DNA of 64,000 nucleotides from DTKD01 sp050948905 (GCA_050948905.1 JBMNES010000001.1:186001-250000); one strand, 5' to 3'. Counted from the stretch's first letter, positions 53,844 through 63,290 are shown. Numbers and translations: made by a program. The notes: a model not told the origin generated them from the letters alone.

Positions 53844-54845
53844 TCAGGGGAGTTCTTCGCGATAATCGCGGGACATAAGCTCAAGAACCGCGGGCTTCGG
53901 GGATTTGCCGTTGAACAGAACCTCGTATATCTGTTCGCATATCGGCATAGATACCTGTAATGTTTGGCTGAGGTGAAAAGCTGCCTGGCAGGAAGGCATT
54001 CCTTCCGCAACCTGGCCTAGTGCGTCGAGGCTTTCGTCAATGCCCTTTCCCTGCCCCAGCATTCTACCGAGGCGCAGGTTTCTGGAGAGCGGGCTGGAAC
54101 ACGTTGCCATCAGATCACCAAGACCCGAAAGACCAGTAAAAGTTTTATCGTTGGCCCCAAGCGCCGTTCCGAGACGAATCATCTCGACCAGCCCTCGCGT
54201 AACAAGGGTGGCCTTGGTGTTGTCCCCATATCCCAGCCCGTCGGAGATACCCGCTCCGATTGCGTATATATTCTTGAGAGCGCCGCCAAGTTCGACGCCG
54301 GTTATGTCGCTGTTTCTGTAGGCGCGCAGGCTGGCTGTGGAGAACAGGGGTTGGGCCTTAACTGCGTTGTCGGGAATCGCCGAGGCGACGACGGTGGCCG
54401 TGGGCACATCGTTTGCAAGCTCGACGGCAAGGTTAGGTCCGGACAGCGCAACACATCCTCTACCAATCTCTTCGCCGAGGAGTTGGCCGATTACTTCTGA
54501 GCCTCGCAAACCTGTCCCGCTCTCCAGTCCCTTGCCCGCATGTACTAATAATATGTCAGGGCTTAGGACTCCCTTCAACAGCATCAGCACCTCGCGAACG
54601 CCTTTGCTGGGTATGGCGAGAACAACTGTGCTGGCGTCCTCAATGGCGCTATTTATATCAGAGGTTGCAAAGACTGAATCTGGCAGCCTTACTCCGGGTA
54701 GGTATTGGGGATTTTCGCGCGCGGATTCGATGTCCTGGGCGAGGGAATCTCTGCGCGCCCATAGAGTAACTTGATATCCTTTTTTCCCCAGCAGCACAGC
54801 AAGGGCGGTTCCCCAACTGCCGGCACCGATCATCGCGATTTTCAT
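53844..54845 (-). CDS. gpsA: Glycerol-3-phosphate dehydrogenase [NAD(P)+]
   Basis: Makes sn-glycerol-3-phosphate for phospholipids. GAGSWGTALAVLLGKKGY is the NAD loop; ALSGPNLAVELA and GGALKNIYAIGAGISDGLGYG (catalytic Lys) are family marks, with TFTGLSGLGDLMATCSS later. 333 residues. Last gene of the eight-gene minus-strand run, 15 bp after alr. Confidence 0.96.
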   Translation of the reverse strand: MKIAMIGAGSWGTALAVLLGKKGYQVTLWARRDSLAQDIESARENPQYLPGVRLPDSVFATSDINSAIEDASTVVLAIPSKGVREVLMLLKGVLSPDILLVHAGKGLESGTGLRGSEVIGQLLGEEIGRGCVALSGPNLAVELANDVPTATVVASAIPDNAVKAQPLFSTASLRAYRNSDITGVELGGALKNIYAIGAGISDGLGYGDNTKATLVTRGLVEMIRLGTALGANDKTFTGLSGLGDLMATCSSPLSRNLRLGRMLGQGKGIDESLDALGQVAEGMPSCQAAFHLSQTLQVSMPICEQIYEVLFNGKSPKPAVLELMSRDYREELP

Positions 54846-54860
54846 AGCAGGCCCATTTGA

Positions 54861-55976
54861 TTATGGATTGATATACACCCTTGGCACACGACTTGTGATG
54901 GCGGTAAATGTTTCATCTGAGATTGTGCCGGCCTTTTCGGCCACATTGTCTGCACTGAGATACTCATAACCTCCGCCGATGAGAATCACTTCATCGCCAA
55001 CAGATACACCCTCGACGTCGGTCACATCAATCATAATTTGATCCATGCAAACACGTCCGATTAGAGGGACTCGCGTTCCGCGTACCGCCGCCTCTCCGCG
55101 GTTGGAGAGTGCGCGCTGGTATCCGTCCGCATAGCCTATGGGCAGCGTAGCGACCTTTGACCGGCGTTTTAGTGTGTAAGTCCGTCCATAACCCACCGCG
55201 GTCCCTGCATCGGCCTCTTTTAGAAAGACGATTCGGGTTTTCAGGGTCATCGCCTCACGAATAGGCAATACGTGGGCACAGCGGCGACAGGGAGAGCCGC
55301 CGTAGATCATAATCCCCGGTCTGACCGCATTAAAATAAGACTCCGGATAAGCCATAATGCCTGCGCTGTTTGCCGCGTGGGCTATGGGGACGGGAATCGA
55401 ATGGAACTTGAGTGCGCTGATTGCCTTTGTGAACATCGCTATCTGCAGCAGCGTGAACGAACGATCCTCTTCGTCGGCGCAGGGAAAATGTGTGAAGACG
55501 CCCTCTAGCTTCAGGCCCGGCATCATTCTTACCAACCGGGCAAATGCCAGGGCCCCTTCCGGTGCAACTCCTATTCTGCCCATGCCTGTGTCGACTTTGA
55601 TGTGTACGCCGGCGGTCTTTTGCTGGGCAACAGCAGCCTCTGAAACGGCTCGTGCATAGTTCAAATCGCTGACCGTGCTTGCCAAATCGTGCCGGACGAT
55701 TTCCGGGGCGCAGTCGACTGGTGAGCAGCCGAGAATTAGAACCGGCTCCTTGAAGCCAGCGTCACGAAGTTCGACGCCTTCGTCTGGTGTGGCAACGCAC
55801 AATGCATCGACGCCTGCCTGAACGCAAGCCCTGCTGACTTCGATTGCGCCGTGGCCGTAGCCATTTGCTTTTACCGCCGGCATTATGCGGACTTTAGGCC
55901 CGACCCTTTTGCGTATCACTTTGATGTTGTCTCTTATCGCGGATAGATCAACCTCCGCATAAGTTGGTCGCATCAT
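54861..55976 (-). CDS. alr: Alanine racemase
   Basis: PLP enzyme providing D-alanine for peptidoglycan. PAVKANGYGHGAIEVS carries the PLP lysine; VDTGMGRIGV, VGYGRTYTLKRRSKVATLPIG in part, and MDQIMIDVTD (catalytic region) are present. 371 residues. It lies 6 bp after the FAH gene and 15 bp before gpsA. Confidence 0.95.
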   Translation of the reverse strand: MMRPTYAEVDLSAIRDNIKVIRKRVGPKVRIMPAVKANGYGHGAIEVSRACVQAGVDALCVATPDEGVELRDAGFKEPVLILGCSPVDCAPEIVRHDLASTVSDLNYARAVSEAAVAQQKTAGVHIKVDTGMGRIGVAPEGALAFARLVRMMPGLKLEGVFTHFPCADEEDRSFTLLQIAMFTKAISALKFHSIPVPIAHAANSAGIMAYPESYFNAVRPGIMIYGGSPCRRCAHVLPIREAMTLKTRIVFLKEADAGTAVGYGRTYTLKRRSKVATLPIGYADGYQRALSNRGEAAVRGTRVPLIGRVCMDQIMIDVTDVEGVSVGDEVILIGGGYEYLSADNVAEKAGTISDETFTAITSRVPRVYINP

Positions 55977-55982
55977 TATTCT

Positions 55983-56999
55983 CTACACCAACCTGATGTC
56001 ATCGTCGTCATCGTCGTCGAGATCGTCTAGATCGTCAAAATCATCGAGGTCGCCGAAAATATCGATATTGCTGAAATCACCGAATTCTTCAATATAATCT
56101 TCTTCGGACATCACCTGATTTCGAAGCGTGCCGACTCCCTCGACAATCACCTCCATAGTGTCTCCAATTTCAACGGGCTGCATACCTTCCGGAGTGCCTG
56201 TCGTGATGACGTCGCCGGGGTATAAGTGATGATATTGTGATATCCAGCTTATCAAGAACGGAATGTCGAAGGTCATGGAGCGGGTGTTGTCCTTTTGGCG
56301 AGTCTCACCGTTGACCTTTAATTCCACATCGACGTGTAACGGATCCGGCAGCTCGTCGGGCGTTACGATATATGGCCCCATCGGGCAGAATGTGTCGATG
56401 CCCTTGCTGCGAAGCCAGGGATGTGAGTTGGCGAGGTCGGTGTATTGAAGGTCGCGGGCTGTGACGTCATTAAGACATGTATAGCCAGCGACATAGGACA
56501 TAGCCTCTTCAACCGGAATATCTGAGCCACAATAGCCAATGATTACCGCAAGCTCGGCCTCCGGGTCGACGCGGGTGAGGAACTCTTTATATGAGACAGG
56601 ATGGCCAGGACCGATGACTGCGGTAGGCGCTTTGCTAAAGACGATCGGTTCCTTTGGCGGTTCGTGGCCACTCTCGCGCGCATGGGCGGGATAATTACGG
56701 CCGAGAGCGTAGATGGCGCCTGGCCTTGGTATCGGGGCGAGCAATTCATACTGGATTTGCAAAATATCAGGAATCAAATCACGGCTTTCCAGAAATTGCT
56801 CTACATCGTTCAACAACTCAAGGGTTATCCCCTCAAAAGACAACAGTTCGAGCATATTTGTCGGAATTGCCGGCAACTCCTCTACAGCGAGGGAATATAT
56901 CTCCAGCGCCTTAGTAAGATCAATTACGCCATGAAGGTCTTCTCTGTAAATCCCAATCGATTCGTGGCTGAAAGAGGTTCGGAAAGTCACTAGTTTCAT
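55983..56999 (-). CDS. FAH family protein with Asp-rich tail
   Basis: 338 residues from the ATG at 56999 (GGGTG upstream). The fumarylacetoacetase-like core begins near residue 95: YALGRNYPAHARESGHEPPK, RVDPEAELAVIIG (metal Glu/Glu), GYTCLNDVTARDLQ and TTGTPEGMQPVEIGDTMEV. The catalytic substrate is not predictable (2-keto acid hydratases, oxaloacetate decarboxylases and others share the fold). The C-terminus ends with a strongly acidic tail, DLDDFDDLDDLDDDDDDD, coded by imperfect GAT/GAC repeats. Confidence 0.88.
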   Translation of the reverse strand: MKLVTFRTSFSHESIGIYREDLHGVIDLTKALEIYSLAVEELPAIPTNMLELLSFEGITLELLNDVEQFLESRDLIPDILQIQYELLAPIPRPGAIYALGRNYPAHARESGHEPPKEPIVFSKAPTAVIGPGHPVSYKEFLTRVDPEAELAVIIGYCGSDIPVEEAMSYVAGYTCLNDVTARDLQYTDLANSHPWLRSKGIDTFCPMGPYIVTPDELPDPLHVDVELKVNGETRQKDNTRSMTFDIPFLISWISQYHHLYPGDVITTGTPEGMQPVEIGDTMEVIVEGVGTLRNQVMSEEDYIEEFGDFSNIDIFGDLDDFDDLDDLDDDDDDDIRLV

Positions 57000-57023
57000 C
57001 TTTTTCACCCGCCTGGTTTGTTA

Positions 57024-57536
57024 TTAATGCAACTCGATAGCCATTACCCTCGCCGGAGCCGTACATAAATCCCTATATTTCAATGGCAACACAGCGAGCC
57101 GCACTATTTCGTCTTTCAGTTCCTGTATATTACTAAGGCAGCAGGCCGATACGCAACCGTTTTGCAACAATAAATCCGCCGCATTAGAGGTCAATGGGAA
57201 ATCGGCCGCGACCGTACGCACACCGCCTTCTAACAAATAGGCAGCAGCTTCGACTGTCAGTTGCGGCGGGTCTGAGGCGCTTCCCGCGATATGAGCATCC
57301 ATCCAACCAGTGTGAAGTATGCATCCAGCGATGTCAGCCACTCCTGTTGTGGTAAGATCGGCACGGTCGACTCGGTCGGTTGAACGTCTATGTGTGACGT
57401 CTATGACGGTAGCCAGAGGCAGCAGATAATCAAGAGGGATGCCGTCGATTGATTTGGCGTAGCGAACGCTTAGGCCATTTATATCACCTGCCGGAATATT
57501 GCCGATGATGGAATGGGTAAGATCGACGATCCTCAT
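57024..57536 (-). CDS. Shortened cyclase-family protein
   Basis: 170 residues. The start (MRIVDLTHSI) and later TVEAAAYLLEGGVRTVAADF match the cyclase/kynurenine formamidase family, but the segment that normally carries the metal-binding HxxTHxDxPxH is missing: SIDGIPLDYLLPLATVIDVT skips it. So it is likely not a normal metal hydrolase. Its ATG overlaps the stop of the upstream amidohydrolase (ATGA). Function unknown. Confidence 0.72.
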   Translation of the reverse strand: MRIVDLTHSIIGNIPAGDINGLSVRYAKSIDGIPLDYLLPLATVIDVTHRRSTDRVDRADLTTTGVADIAGCILHTGWMDAHIAGSASDPPQLTVEAAAYLLEGGVRTVAADFPLTSNAADLLLQNGCVSACCLSNIQELKDEIVRLAVLPLKYRDLCTAPARVMAIELH

Positions 57537-58345
57537 AGCCCATAGATTCGAGCCGCGTTGGCGCTGAGTACCTGCGTGAGCTGGTCATCGTTTAGTTTAG
57601 AAAATGCCAGCCTGCCTAGTTGTATACGACAGTCCAAAAATGGGATGTCGGTGCCGAAAAGGGTGCGGTCGGCCCCTACTCCTTCGACGATTGTCTCGAC
57701 AAGGTCTAAATTTGCAGTTGAAGCGGCGAGATCGAAGTAGGCGTTTGAAACCTCCTTTGCGACTTGCGCACAAAGCGCAGCCCCGGCGTACCCAAACCCG
57801 CAGTGGCCTATGATTACTTCCGTATTCGGGTATTGGGCGGCGCACTTACCGGCCTGGGTCACGCTGCAGTGAGGGCCGCCGGAATCTGTGTGCGTAAGAA
57901 CGGCCAATTTATGCTCGTCTGCGTATTCCCACGCAGCGCGATACCCTTCACCGTCGATTGGATGAATGTGGCAGGAAGGGTGATATTTGATGGCGATCAT
58001 ACCGGCGTCGAAGCAGCGATTAAGCTCGTCACGAAGCTCAGAGGCTGGAAAGTTGGGATTGACAGCGCAGAAGCCGAGTATGCGGCCAGGGAACTCCTTC
58101 ATAGCCTGGATGACCTCGCTGTTGCCGGCGCGATACTCGGTGCTGATTCCGGCACACGCGCTCGATATGCAGCACTCGACCCCAACTCTATCCATCATAC
58201 GAACCATATCGGCAGCGGTGTGCTGAGGAATATAGAAATTGTGCCAGTAGCCCAGATGAGCGTGGCCGTCGATAATTCGAAAAGCCGTTACGGGTTTGCC
58301 CTCAAGCACCTCTTCTCGCATCTTCTGTCTTTTATTGCAACTCAT
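57533..58345 (-). CDS. Amidohydrolase-2 family protein
   Basis: 270 residues from the ATG at 58345. Metal residues appear complete: IIDGHAHLGYW, IKYHPS, LTHTDSGG, IIGHCGFG and FGTDIPFLD, as in the ACMSD-like decarboxylase/hydrolase branch. It is followed by a 4-bp overlap with the cyclase-like gene and preceded by a DNA methylase gene 23 bp away. Confidence 0.88.
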   Translation of the reverse strand: MSCNKRQKMREEVLEGKPVTAFRIIDGHAHLGYWHNFYIPQHTAADMVRMMDRVGVECCISSACAGISTEYRAGNSEVIQAMKEFPGRILGFCAVNPNFPASELRDELNRCFDAGMIAIKYHPSCHIHPIDGEGYRAAWEYADEHKLAVLTHTDSGGPHCSVTQAGKCAAQYPNTEVIIGHCGFGYAGAALCAQVAKEVSNAYFDLAASTANLDLVETIVEGVGADRTLFGTDIPFLDCRIQLGRLAFSKLNDDQLTQVLSANAARIYGL

Positions 58346-58368
58346 AATTGTCCCAACTTTCGAATAAA

Positions 58369-60609
58369 TTACCAAGGCAGCGCCATTTGCGCCGGCTCAC
58401 TGGAATATAGCCGCCATACGACTGCTTCAATCGCCGATCTGGTAACCTGAAGTCGCCTGGTGACTTCTGCATCGGGGCGGCGGCGGCCTGTCCTGATTAA
58501 GGTTGTTACTTCGCGCCCAAGATAGACCAACAAATCATGCACTACGTCGGATTTCTCCGGCCACCCCGCCAGACAGGCCGATACGAAATTGGCCAGTTCC
58601 GGAAACTCCCCTACACGTAGTGATTCTCTCTCGAAGATATCAATACCTTTAGCCAAATCACTCTCTCGCACCGTAGTTGGTGTGGTGAAATTAACTCTGC
58701 GTATTGGCAACGCGCGGATGTCTTCAATTTCGAGCTGTGGCTGGTGCAGTTTGTAGCCGGTGACCGTACAGCGGATATACTCATTCAACACATTTGAGTT
58801 CAAAAGGCACAGCAGATAAAGCGGGTCCATACCCGGCTCGGCAAGCTCGATAGCGTAAACGGATTGCGGGAAAACATAGCCTGTGTGTCTTTTGGAGACG
58901 CGGTCGAGAGCGGCCACGATTCGAGGTGAGCTTTTCTGGACCAAAATCTTGGTGCTGTGGTAGCGATATAGCGGTTTGCGAACCCAGGAAGTGGCTGCGG
59001 TGTTGCCTTCCCAGGTTGTCTCATAAGGCTGGATGCTTTGACCGCCGAGCAGAACTTTCTGATCCCCGTCCTGGGCCATTATGGCGGTTTTTCCGACTTC
59101 CTCTCCGCGATAGATAGTCTTCACGTTGAGCTTATGCAGTGGCGCAAATGGTTCAGTGTAATTCGATAAAGCTATATCCGGGCCGTGGATGCGTTTGACG
59201 ATATTTGCGAAGCTGCCTTGTTCAAGTAAGTATAAGAATTCACATCGTTTTTGTGCAAGAACGGTCGATGTTCGGACCTCGTGCGCCGATTCGGCAAACG
59301 TCTCGCAGGATCTGGTGAGGAAGCTTTTGTGTTCGGCCATCCTGTCTATCCTGGCCGCAGAAAACGTCGGTGCGCTTGAAGGAACGTTTCGGCATATAGG
59401 CACCACATTGGCCACCACCGCATCCGGAAATGCGCCGGATATGTGCAGCAGTGAAACCAGCGACCACTCTGTTATGAGCCTGCGCCTCACCTCGGCGGCG
59501 TTTTCACGCACGAGCAGGGGGTCGGGTAATACCATAGAAAAATAACCCCCACTGCGCACGAGTTTTTTGTCCAGAACTTCGGTGACGAACATCAGATAGT
59601 AATCGGATTGACCGATCGCACGCCCGGCGGGCAGACCGTTTTTGGAGGCTATATACGGCGGGTTGCCGATTACCGCATCAAATCCGCCTGTATCGATCAC
59701 GTCTCCAAATGCCGCTTTCCAATCCAGGCCGGAGTAATTCTCATCTTCAAGAGTGTCCGCGCAGAGGAGATGACTGTTCAGCGAGCAGATTATCCCTTCT
59801 GCGAACCCTGAACATACCCACACACTAAAACGAGCGATGTCGACCGCGTATGGATCATTATCGACGCCGAAGACGCATTCGGCTGCGATTTTTGCACGGG
59901 TAGCTGAGCCTGCATTTTCGCTCAGAAAATCGACGACAGAGCCAAGAAAATCCCCGCTGCCCATAGAAGGGTCCAATACCCTGAGCGGTTCACCTGAATC
60001 GCCAAGTAGCCCGCCGTGTGATTCGAGCAAGGGACGGAGAACGCAACCGGTAATGTAGTTGATCAAGCTCGGTGGTGTGAAATAGGTGCCGCTTTTCTTA
60101 CGGCCGGAGTGGCTGCTAGTCAGATCAAGAGTAGTCTCGTCGGGCTTAAATGTGAGTAGGACCTGGTAGATTCGACCAAGCCACGTAAGAGGCATAGTCT
60201 CGAAGAATATTGGCTCTACAGGGCTGTTATTGGAATGCAGCAGCAGATGAATCGCGCTGGCCAGCGTTTCAGAGTCTAGTTTTGCTACATCAGGTTGTCG
60301 GAATATGTTCAGGCCGGTTATGAGATGCGCATCAGCATAAGCGTCGCGATATTTGAGATAATCAGGCTGATCCAGCAACGCATTAGTGGCTCTGCGCAGG
60401 GCATTGGCTGCCGGATGCGGACCAGGGATTCTATGGGCGGCCAACAGCGTCGCCAGCAGTTGTATGACATATTTCAGAGCAGCGCTGCAGGCGGCTTCAG
60501 GGTCGGCCTCGTCACGAATACTTTTATAAATTTCCTGAAAGCTGGCCCTGCATCCCTCAGCCAGCGCTTCGACGGAACCGGCAGGGCGAATCCCTACCCG
60601 CCTACGCAC
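58369..60609 (-). CDS. Eco57I/TaqI-type N6-adenine DNA methylase
   Basis: 746 residues from a GTG at 60609 (a TTG at 60630 is possible). RKKSGTYFTPPSLINYI is the methylase N-terminal signature; LDPSMGSGDFLGSV is motif I (SAM); FDAVIGNPPYIASKNG is motif IV (NPPY). Residues about 470-680 resemble a TaqI-type specificity domain. No PD-ExK or other nuclease domain is visible in the N-terminal 150 residues, and there is no restriction gene nearby. It is set tightly inside a metabolic operon between two amidohydrolase genes, which is odd for a restriction system. Confidence 0.85.
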   Translation of the reverse strand: MRRRVGIRPAGSVEALAEGCRASFQEIYKSIRDEADPEAACSAALKYVIQLLATLLAAHRIPGPHPAANALRRATNALLDQPDYLKYRDAYADAHLITGLNIFRQPDVAKLDSETLASAIHLLLHSNNSPVEPIFFETMPLTWLGRIYQVLLTFKPDETTLDLTSSHSGRKKSGTYFTPPSLINYITGCVLRPLLESHGGLLGDSGEPLRVLDPSMGSGDFLGSVVDFLSENAGSATRAKIAAECVFGVDNDPYAVDIARFSVWVCSGFAEGIICSLNSHLLCADTLEDENYSGLDWKAAFGDVIDTGGFDAVIGNPPYIASKNGLPAGRAIGQSDYYLMFVTEVLDKKLVRSGGYFSMVLPDPLLVRENAAEVRRRLITEWSLVSLLHISGAFPDAVVANVVPICRNVPSSAPTFSAARIDRMAEHKSFLTRSCETFAESAHEVRTSTVLAQKRCEFLYLLEQGSFANIVKRIHGPDIALSNYTEPFAPLHKLNVKTIYRGEEVGKTAIMAQDGDQKVLLGGQSIQPYETTWEGNTAATSWVRKPLYRYHSTKILVQKSSPRIVAALDRVSKRHTGYVFPQSVYAIELAEPGMDPLYLLCLLNSNVLNEYIRCTVTGYKLHQPQLEIEDIRALPIRRVNFTTPTTVRESDLAKGIDIFERESLRVGEFPELANFVSACLAGWPEKSDVVHDLLVYLGREVTTLIRTGRRRPDAEVTRRLQVTRSAIEAVVWRLYSSEPAQMALPW

Positions 60610-61357
60610 CAGAATCACCCGACCACGCAAGCAATTTCTCTAAATTGCCACCCGCTATGGCCTGCTTGTCGGCGTCACTGATATCAGCGTAGGTGATGAC
60701 CGAGACCGCCGCACCAGGTTCGAAGTTCGGCACATCCGTCCCGAAGATCAGTCGGCTGCTGCCGAAGCGCTCACATACCGCCTCAACGCCACCATTCGCT
60801 ACGTAGTTCGAGGTGTCCACGTAAAGGTGCTCATAGCGCTCCATTAGAGGATAGATAAACCTGTCGGACCTGTACGCCGGTCGGAGGATTATCAGCCGAA
60901 GCTGCGGAAAATCAGCCAGCGCCGCCGCAATATGATCGAAGTTGGTGTGAGCAGCCTCAACCAGCACCGGAACCGCATTTGCCTCAAGCGCTTCGAAGAG
61001 CGGCCCGATGCACCAGGGCTGGATGGAATAGGAATGCAGGCTGGGGAATAATCGCACGGCCGCTACCCCGTTTGCCCGCATATCTGAAATAAATTGCTCC
61101 GGACTGCCGAGTTCCAGAGTCGACGAAGGCAGACCAACCCAGCACGGCACAAACGGATAGCCCTTAATATCCTCAATCAACTGCGGATTGCCTTCGATGG
61201 GATGATGTTCTTTGGCTGCCGCCGAGTAGACTAAAGCGCGGTTTATTCCCATAGGCTTGAGGCGATCAAGAACCTCACGAGCCGTGATCGGCGCGCCCTC
61301 TTTGGGCACACCGGGTCGTCCTATCTGGCAATTGCAGTCGAAAAAGTCGAGTTTCAT
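60602..61357 (-). CDS. Degenerate amidohydrolase-like protein
   Basis: 251 residues with the amidohydrolase-2 fold. The usual HxH is replaced: FDCNCQIG. The usual His before the final Asp is also lost (LIILRPAYRSD), while IFGTDVPNF is kept. So a normal metal centre is unlikely. It is a distant paralogue of the intact amidohydrolase at 57533-58345. ATG start behind GAGTGAGG; the 3' end overlaps the methylase start. Confidence 0.8.
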   Translation of the reverse strand: MKLDFFDCNCQIGRPGVPKEGAPITAREVLDRLKPMGINRALVYSAAAKEHHPIEGNPQLIEDIKGYPFVPCWVGLPSSTLELGSPEQFISDMRANGVAAVRLFPSLHSYSIQPWCIGPLFEALEANAVPVLVEAAHTNFDHIAAALADFPQLRLIILRPAYRSDRFIYPLMERYEHLYVDTSNYVANGGVEAVCERFGSSRLIFGTDVPNFEPGAAVSVITYADISDADKQAIAGGNLEKLLAWSGDSGA

Positions 61358-61384
61358 TATGCCTCACTCACCTACAGTTGATGG

Positions 61385-61410
61385 AGGGGAGGTCTACTCT
61401 GGCCTCCCCT
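61385..61410. repeat. Hairpin between degT and amidohydrolase genes
   Basis: AGGGGAGG (61385-61392) pairs with CCTCCCCT (61403-61410). No T-run follows on the minus strand, so readthrough from degT is likely. Confidence 0.55.
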
Positions 61411-61421
61411 TGCCTATTATA

Positions 61422-62654
61422 CTAGCCCTTGAGTTCGTCGATGTTCTCCATCACTTTTTCGAACGCATCGGCGATCTCGTCTATTCGCTTGCGATCCGCC
61501 AGCATCATAGTCTGGGACAGCCATATAGACTGATGGTCGCTGAGTTTCTCACAGTTCGGCAGGTTCAAATTAGCGTAGTCCTGAGTCTTGCCGTAGAACC
61601 GGCAGCCCAAGGGACATCCGTCCGGGGAGAGTTCGAACATGCCGGCTCGATAAAGCGGTAGATACCCCAATGACGATGGCACGCCCTCTGCGTTTAAAGC
61701 TTCGAGTATTTTATCTCGATGCACGCCGGTTTTCTCGGCGGCAGTGTAGCGCACCGGGAAGAGATGGTAAGCATGTGAGGTAACGCGTGGTTCGCGCTTC
61801 TGCGGCACGAAACCGTCGATCTTGCTGATGCGCTCCGCCAGATGCAACCCGTTCTCGTTGCGAAGTTTGGTTTCAGCATCGAGCTTTTTGAACTGATTGA
61901 GCAAAATCGCCGCCTGGAACTCGGTCATTCTATAGTTACAGCCGAGCACTAAATGCTCATACCACTCGCCGCCTTTCACGCGACCGACGTTGTGAATTGA
62001 CCAGGCTAAATCTGCAAGCTTTTCATCACACGTAATTACGATTCCGCCTTCGCCGGAGGTCAGGTTTTTGCTGGCCTGGAAGCTGAAAGAACCCATATCG
62101 CCAAACGACCCGACTCCCTTGCCGTTCCACTTTGCGCCGTGCGCCTGGGCTGCGTCCTCGATGACCTTGAGGTTATGCTTGCGCGCGATCTCCATAATAG
62201 CGTCCATATCAGCCGGCATACCGCCGATGTGAACCGCCATAATAGCCTTGGTTTTGTCTGTGATCGCGGCTTCTATTTGCTTAGGATCGATGTTGAAAGT
62301 TTCCAGATCGACATCGACAAATACGGGGATTGCATTGGCTTGCACTATAGCGCTTGCGGAAGCGATGAAAGTGTAAGGTGTGACGATCACCTCATCGCCT
62401 GCCTTGACACCCACAGCCTGCAATGCGACTAACAGTGAGATCGTGCCGTTAGGGACGCATACGCCGTATTTGGCCCCCTGATATTCCGCGAACGTGCGCT
62501 CGAACTCCGGGACTTTGGTGCCGCCGACGCTCCACCACTGCCCGCTGCGGACAACATCTACCACTGCCTGACAATCAGACTCATCCCAAACCGGCCAACC
62601 AGGAAACCCACCTGTAACCGCCTTGCTACCGCCATTGATAGCCAGCTTACCCAT
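61422..62654 (-). CDS. DegT/DnrJ/EryC1/StrS aminotransferase
   Basis: PLP sugar aminotransferase family, 410 residues from the ATG at 62654 with GGAGGAAG. VPNGTISLLVALQAVGVKAG, VIEDAAQAHGAKW and SFSFQASKNLTSGEGGIV (PLP Lys) are diagnostic, with GCNYRMTEFQAAIL later. Such enzymes aminate keto-sugars for surface glycans or secondary metabolites, or act as dehydratases. It opens the operon with two amidohydrolases. The in-frame extension upstream is not used. Confidence 0.92.
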   Translation of the reverse strand: MGKLAINGGSKAVTGGFPGWPVWDESDCQAVVDVVRSGQWWSVGGTKVPEFERTFAEYQGAKYGVCVPNGTISLLVALQAVGVKAGDEVIVTPYTFIASASAIVQANAIPVFVDVDLETFNIDPKQIEAAITDKTKAIMAVHIGGMPADMDAIMEIARKHNLKVIEDAAQAHGAKWNGKGVGSFGDMGSFSFQASKNLTSGEGGIVITCDEKLADLAWSIHNVGRVKGGEWYEHLVLGCNYRMTEFQAAILLNQFKKLDAETKLRNENGLHLAERISKIDGFVPQKREPRVTSHAYHLFPVRYTAAEKTGVHRDKILEALNAEGVPSSLGYLPLYRAGMFELSPDGCPLGCRFYGKTQDYANLNLPNCEKLSDHQSIWLSQTMMLADRKRIDEIADAFEKVMENIDELKG

Positions 62655-63067
62655 TATCTTCCTCCAGATATAATGATCAATCACACATCCAACGAGGTCA
62701 AACCTCATCTGAAATCCCCTTATACCTCCACCCACACCCTTCCTTCCGCTGATAGTAAAGAAGTTCTGCAATCTGGTAATGTCTACAGCAATCGATATGT
62801 CAAAGTGGCGGCATAACGTATATGACAATGATTGACGCGCTCGGAGATGCCAGTGAAACCTGATTTGCCGGGCTGCCGAATGTGAAGTTGTCATTGATCA
62901 GGGGCTGTTGAAAACGAGGGATCCTCACGGTGACACCGATAGGCCTCGCAAAGCGGACTCTGATCCAGGACAATATCTTTTTGGTGGCCCCGGCATCCAA
63001 AGCAGCTCGAGCGTTGCAGTGCAGTCGAGTATAAAACGCTGCTCTATCACGGAGGAGGCCGGAAGCC
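62655..63067. other. Divergent spacer, no gene seen
   Basis: A 413-bp spacer between degT (minus) and the 64-residue ORF (plus). TTGACA on the minus strand near 62800 could be a degT -35 element but its -10 is poor. No RNA gene, repeat or complete frame stands out. Confidence 0.5.
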
Positions 63068-63262
63068 ATGGTTATCGCTGAAGCAAAGAAATATCTGGGA
63101 AGACACTGTTCGGTTACATTCCGCGACCGACGCGGGGATGAGATCACCAAAACCCTGCATCTTCAAGACGTTCAATTTGTACCCCTTTACGGGCCGTATT
63201 TAATAGGTGACATCGAAGACGTCAGCCTCGACCGAGTCACCAGTATCAGTTCACTAGAGTAA
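63068..63262 (+). CDS. Small SH3-barrel-like protein
   Basis: 64 residues, with ATG preceded by GGAGG and GGAAG. The sequence (YLGRHCSVTFRDRRGDEITK, then FVPLYGPYLIGDIEDVSLDR) reads like a compact beta barrel with hydrophobic strands and acidic loops. No family recognised. TATAAA lies 40 bp upstream. A long hairpin follows the stop (63291-63337). Likely a stand-alone gene. Confidence 0.65.
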   Translation: MVIAEAKKYLGRHCSVTFRDRRGDEITKTLHLQDVQFVPLYGPYLIGDIEDVSLDRVTSISSLE

Positions 63263-63290
63263 ACCCAAACCCACCCTCCCGTCCCAACAG

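Noticed and set aside
58369..60609. Complete type II or BREX/phage-defence locus
   Set aside because: Only a methylase is present; no nuclease, helicase, ATPase or protease typical of such systems is adjacent.
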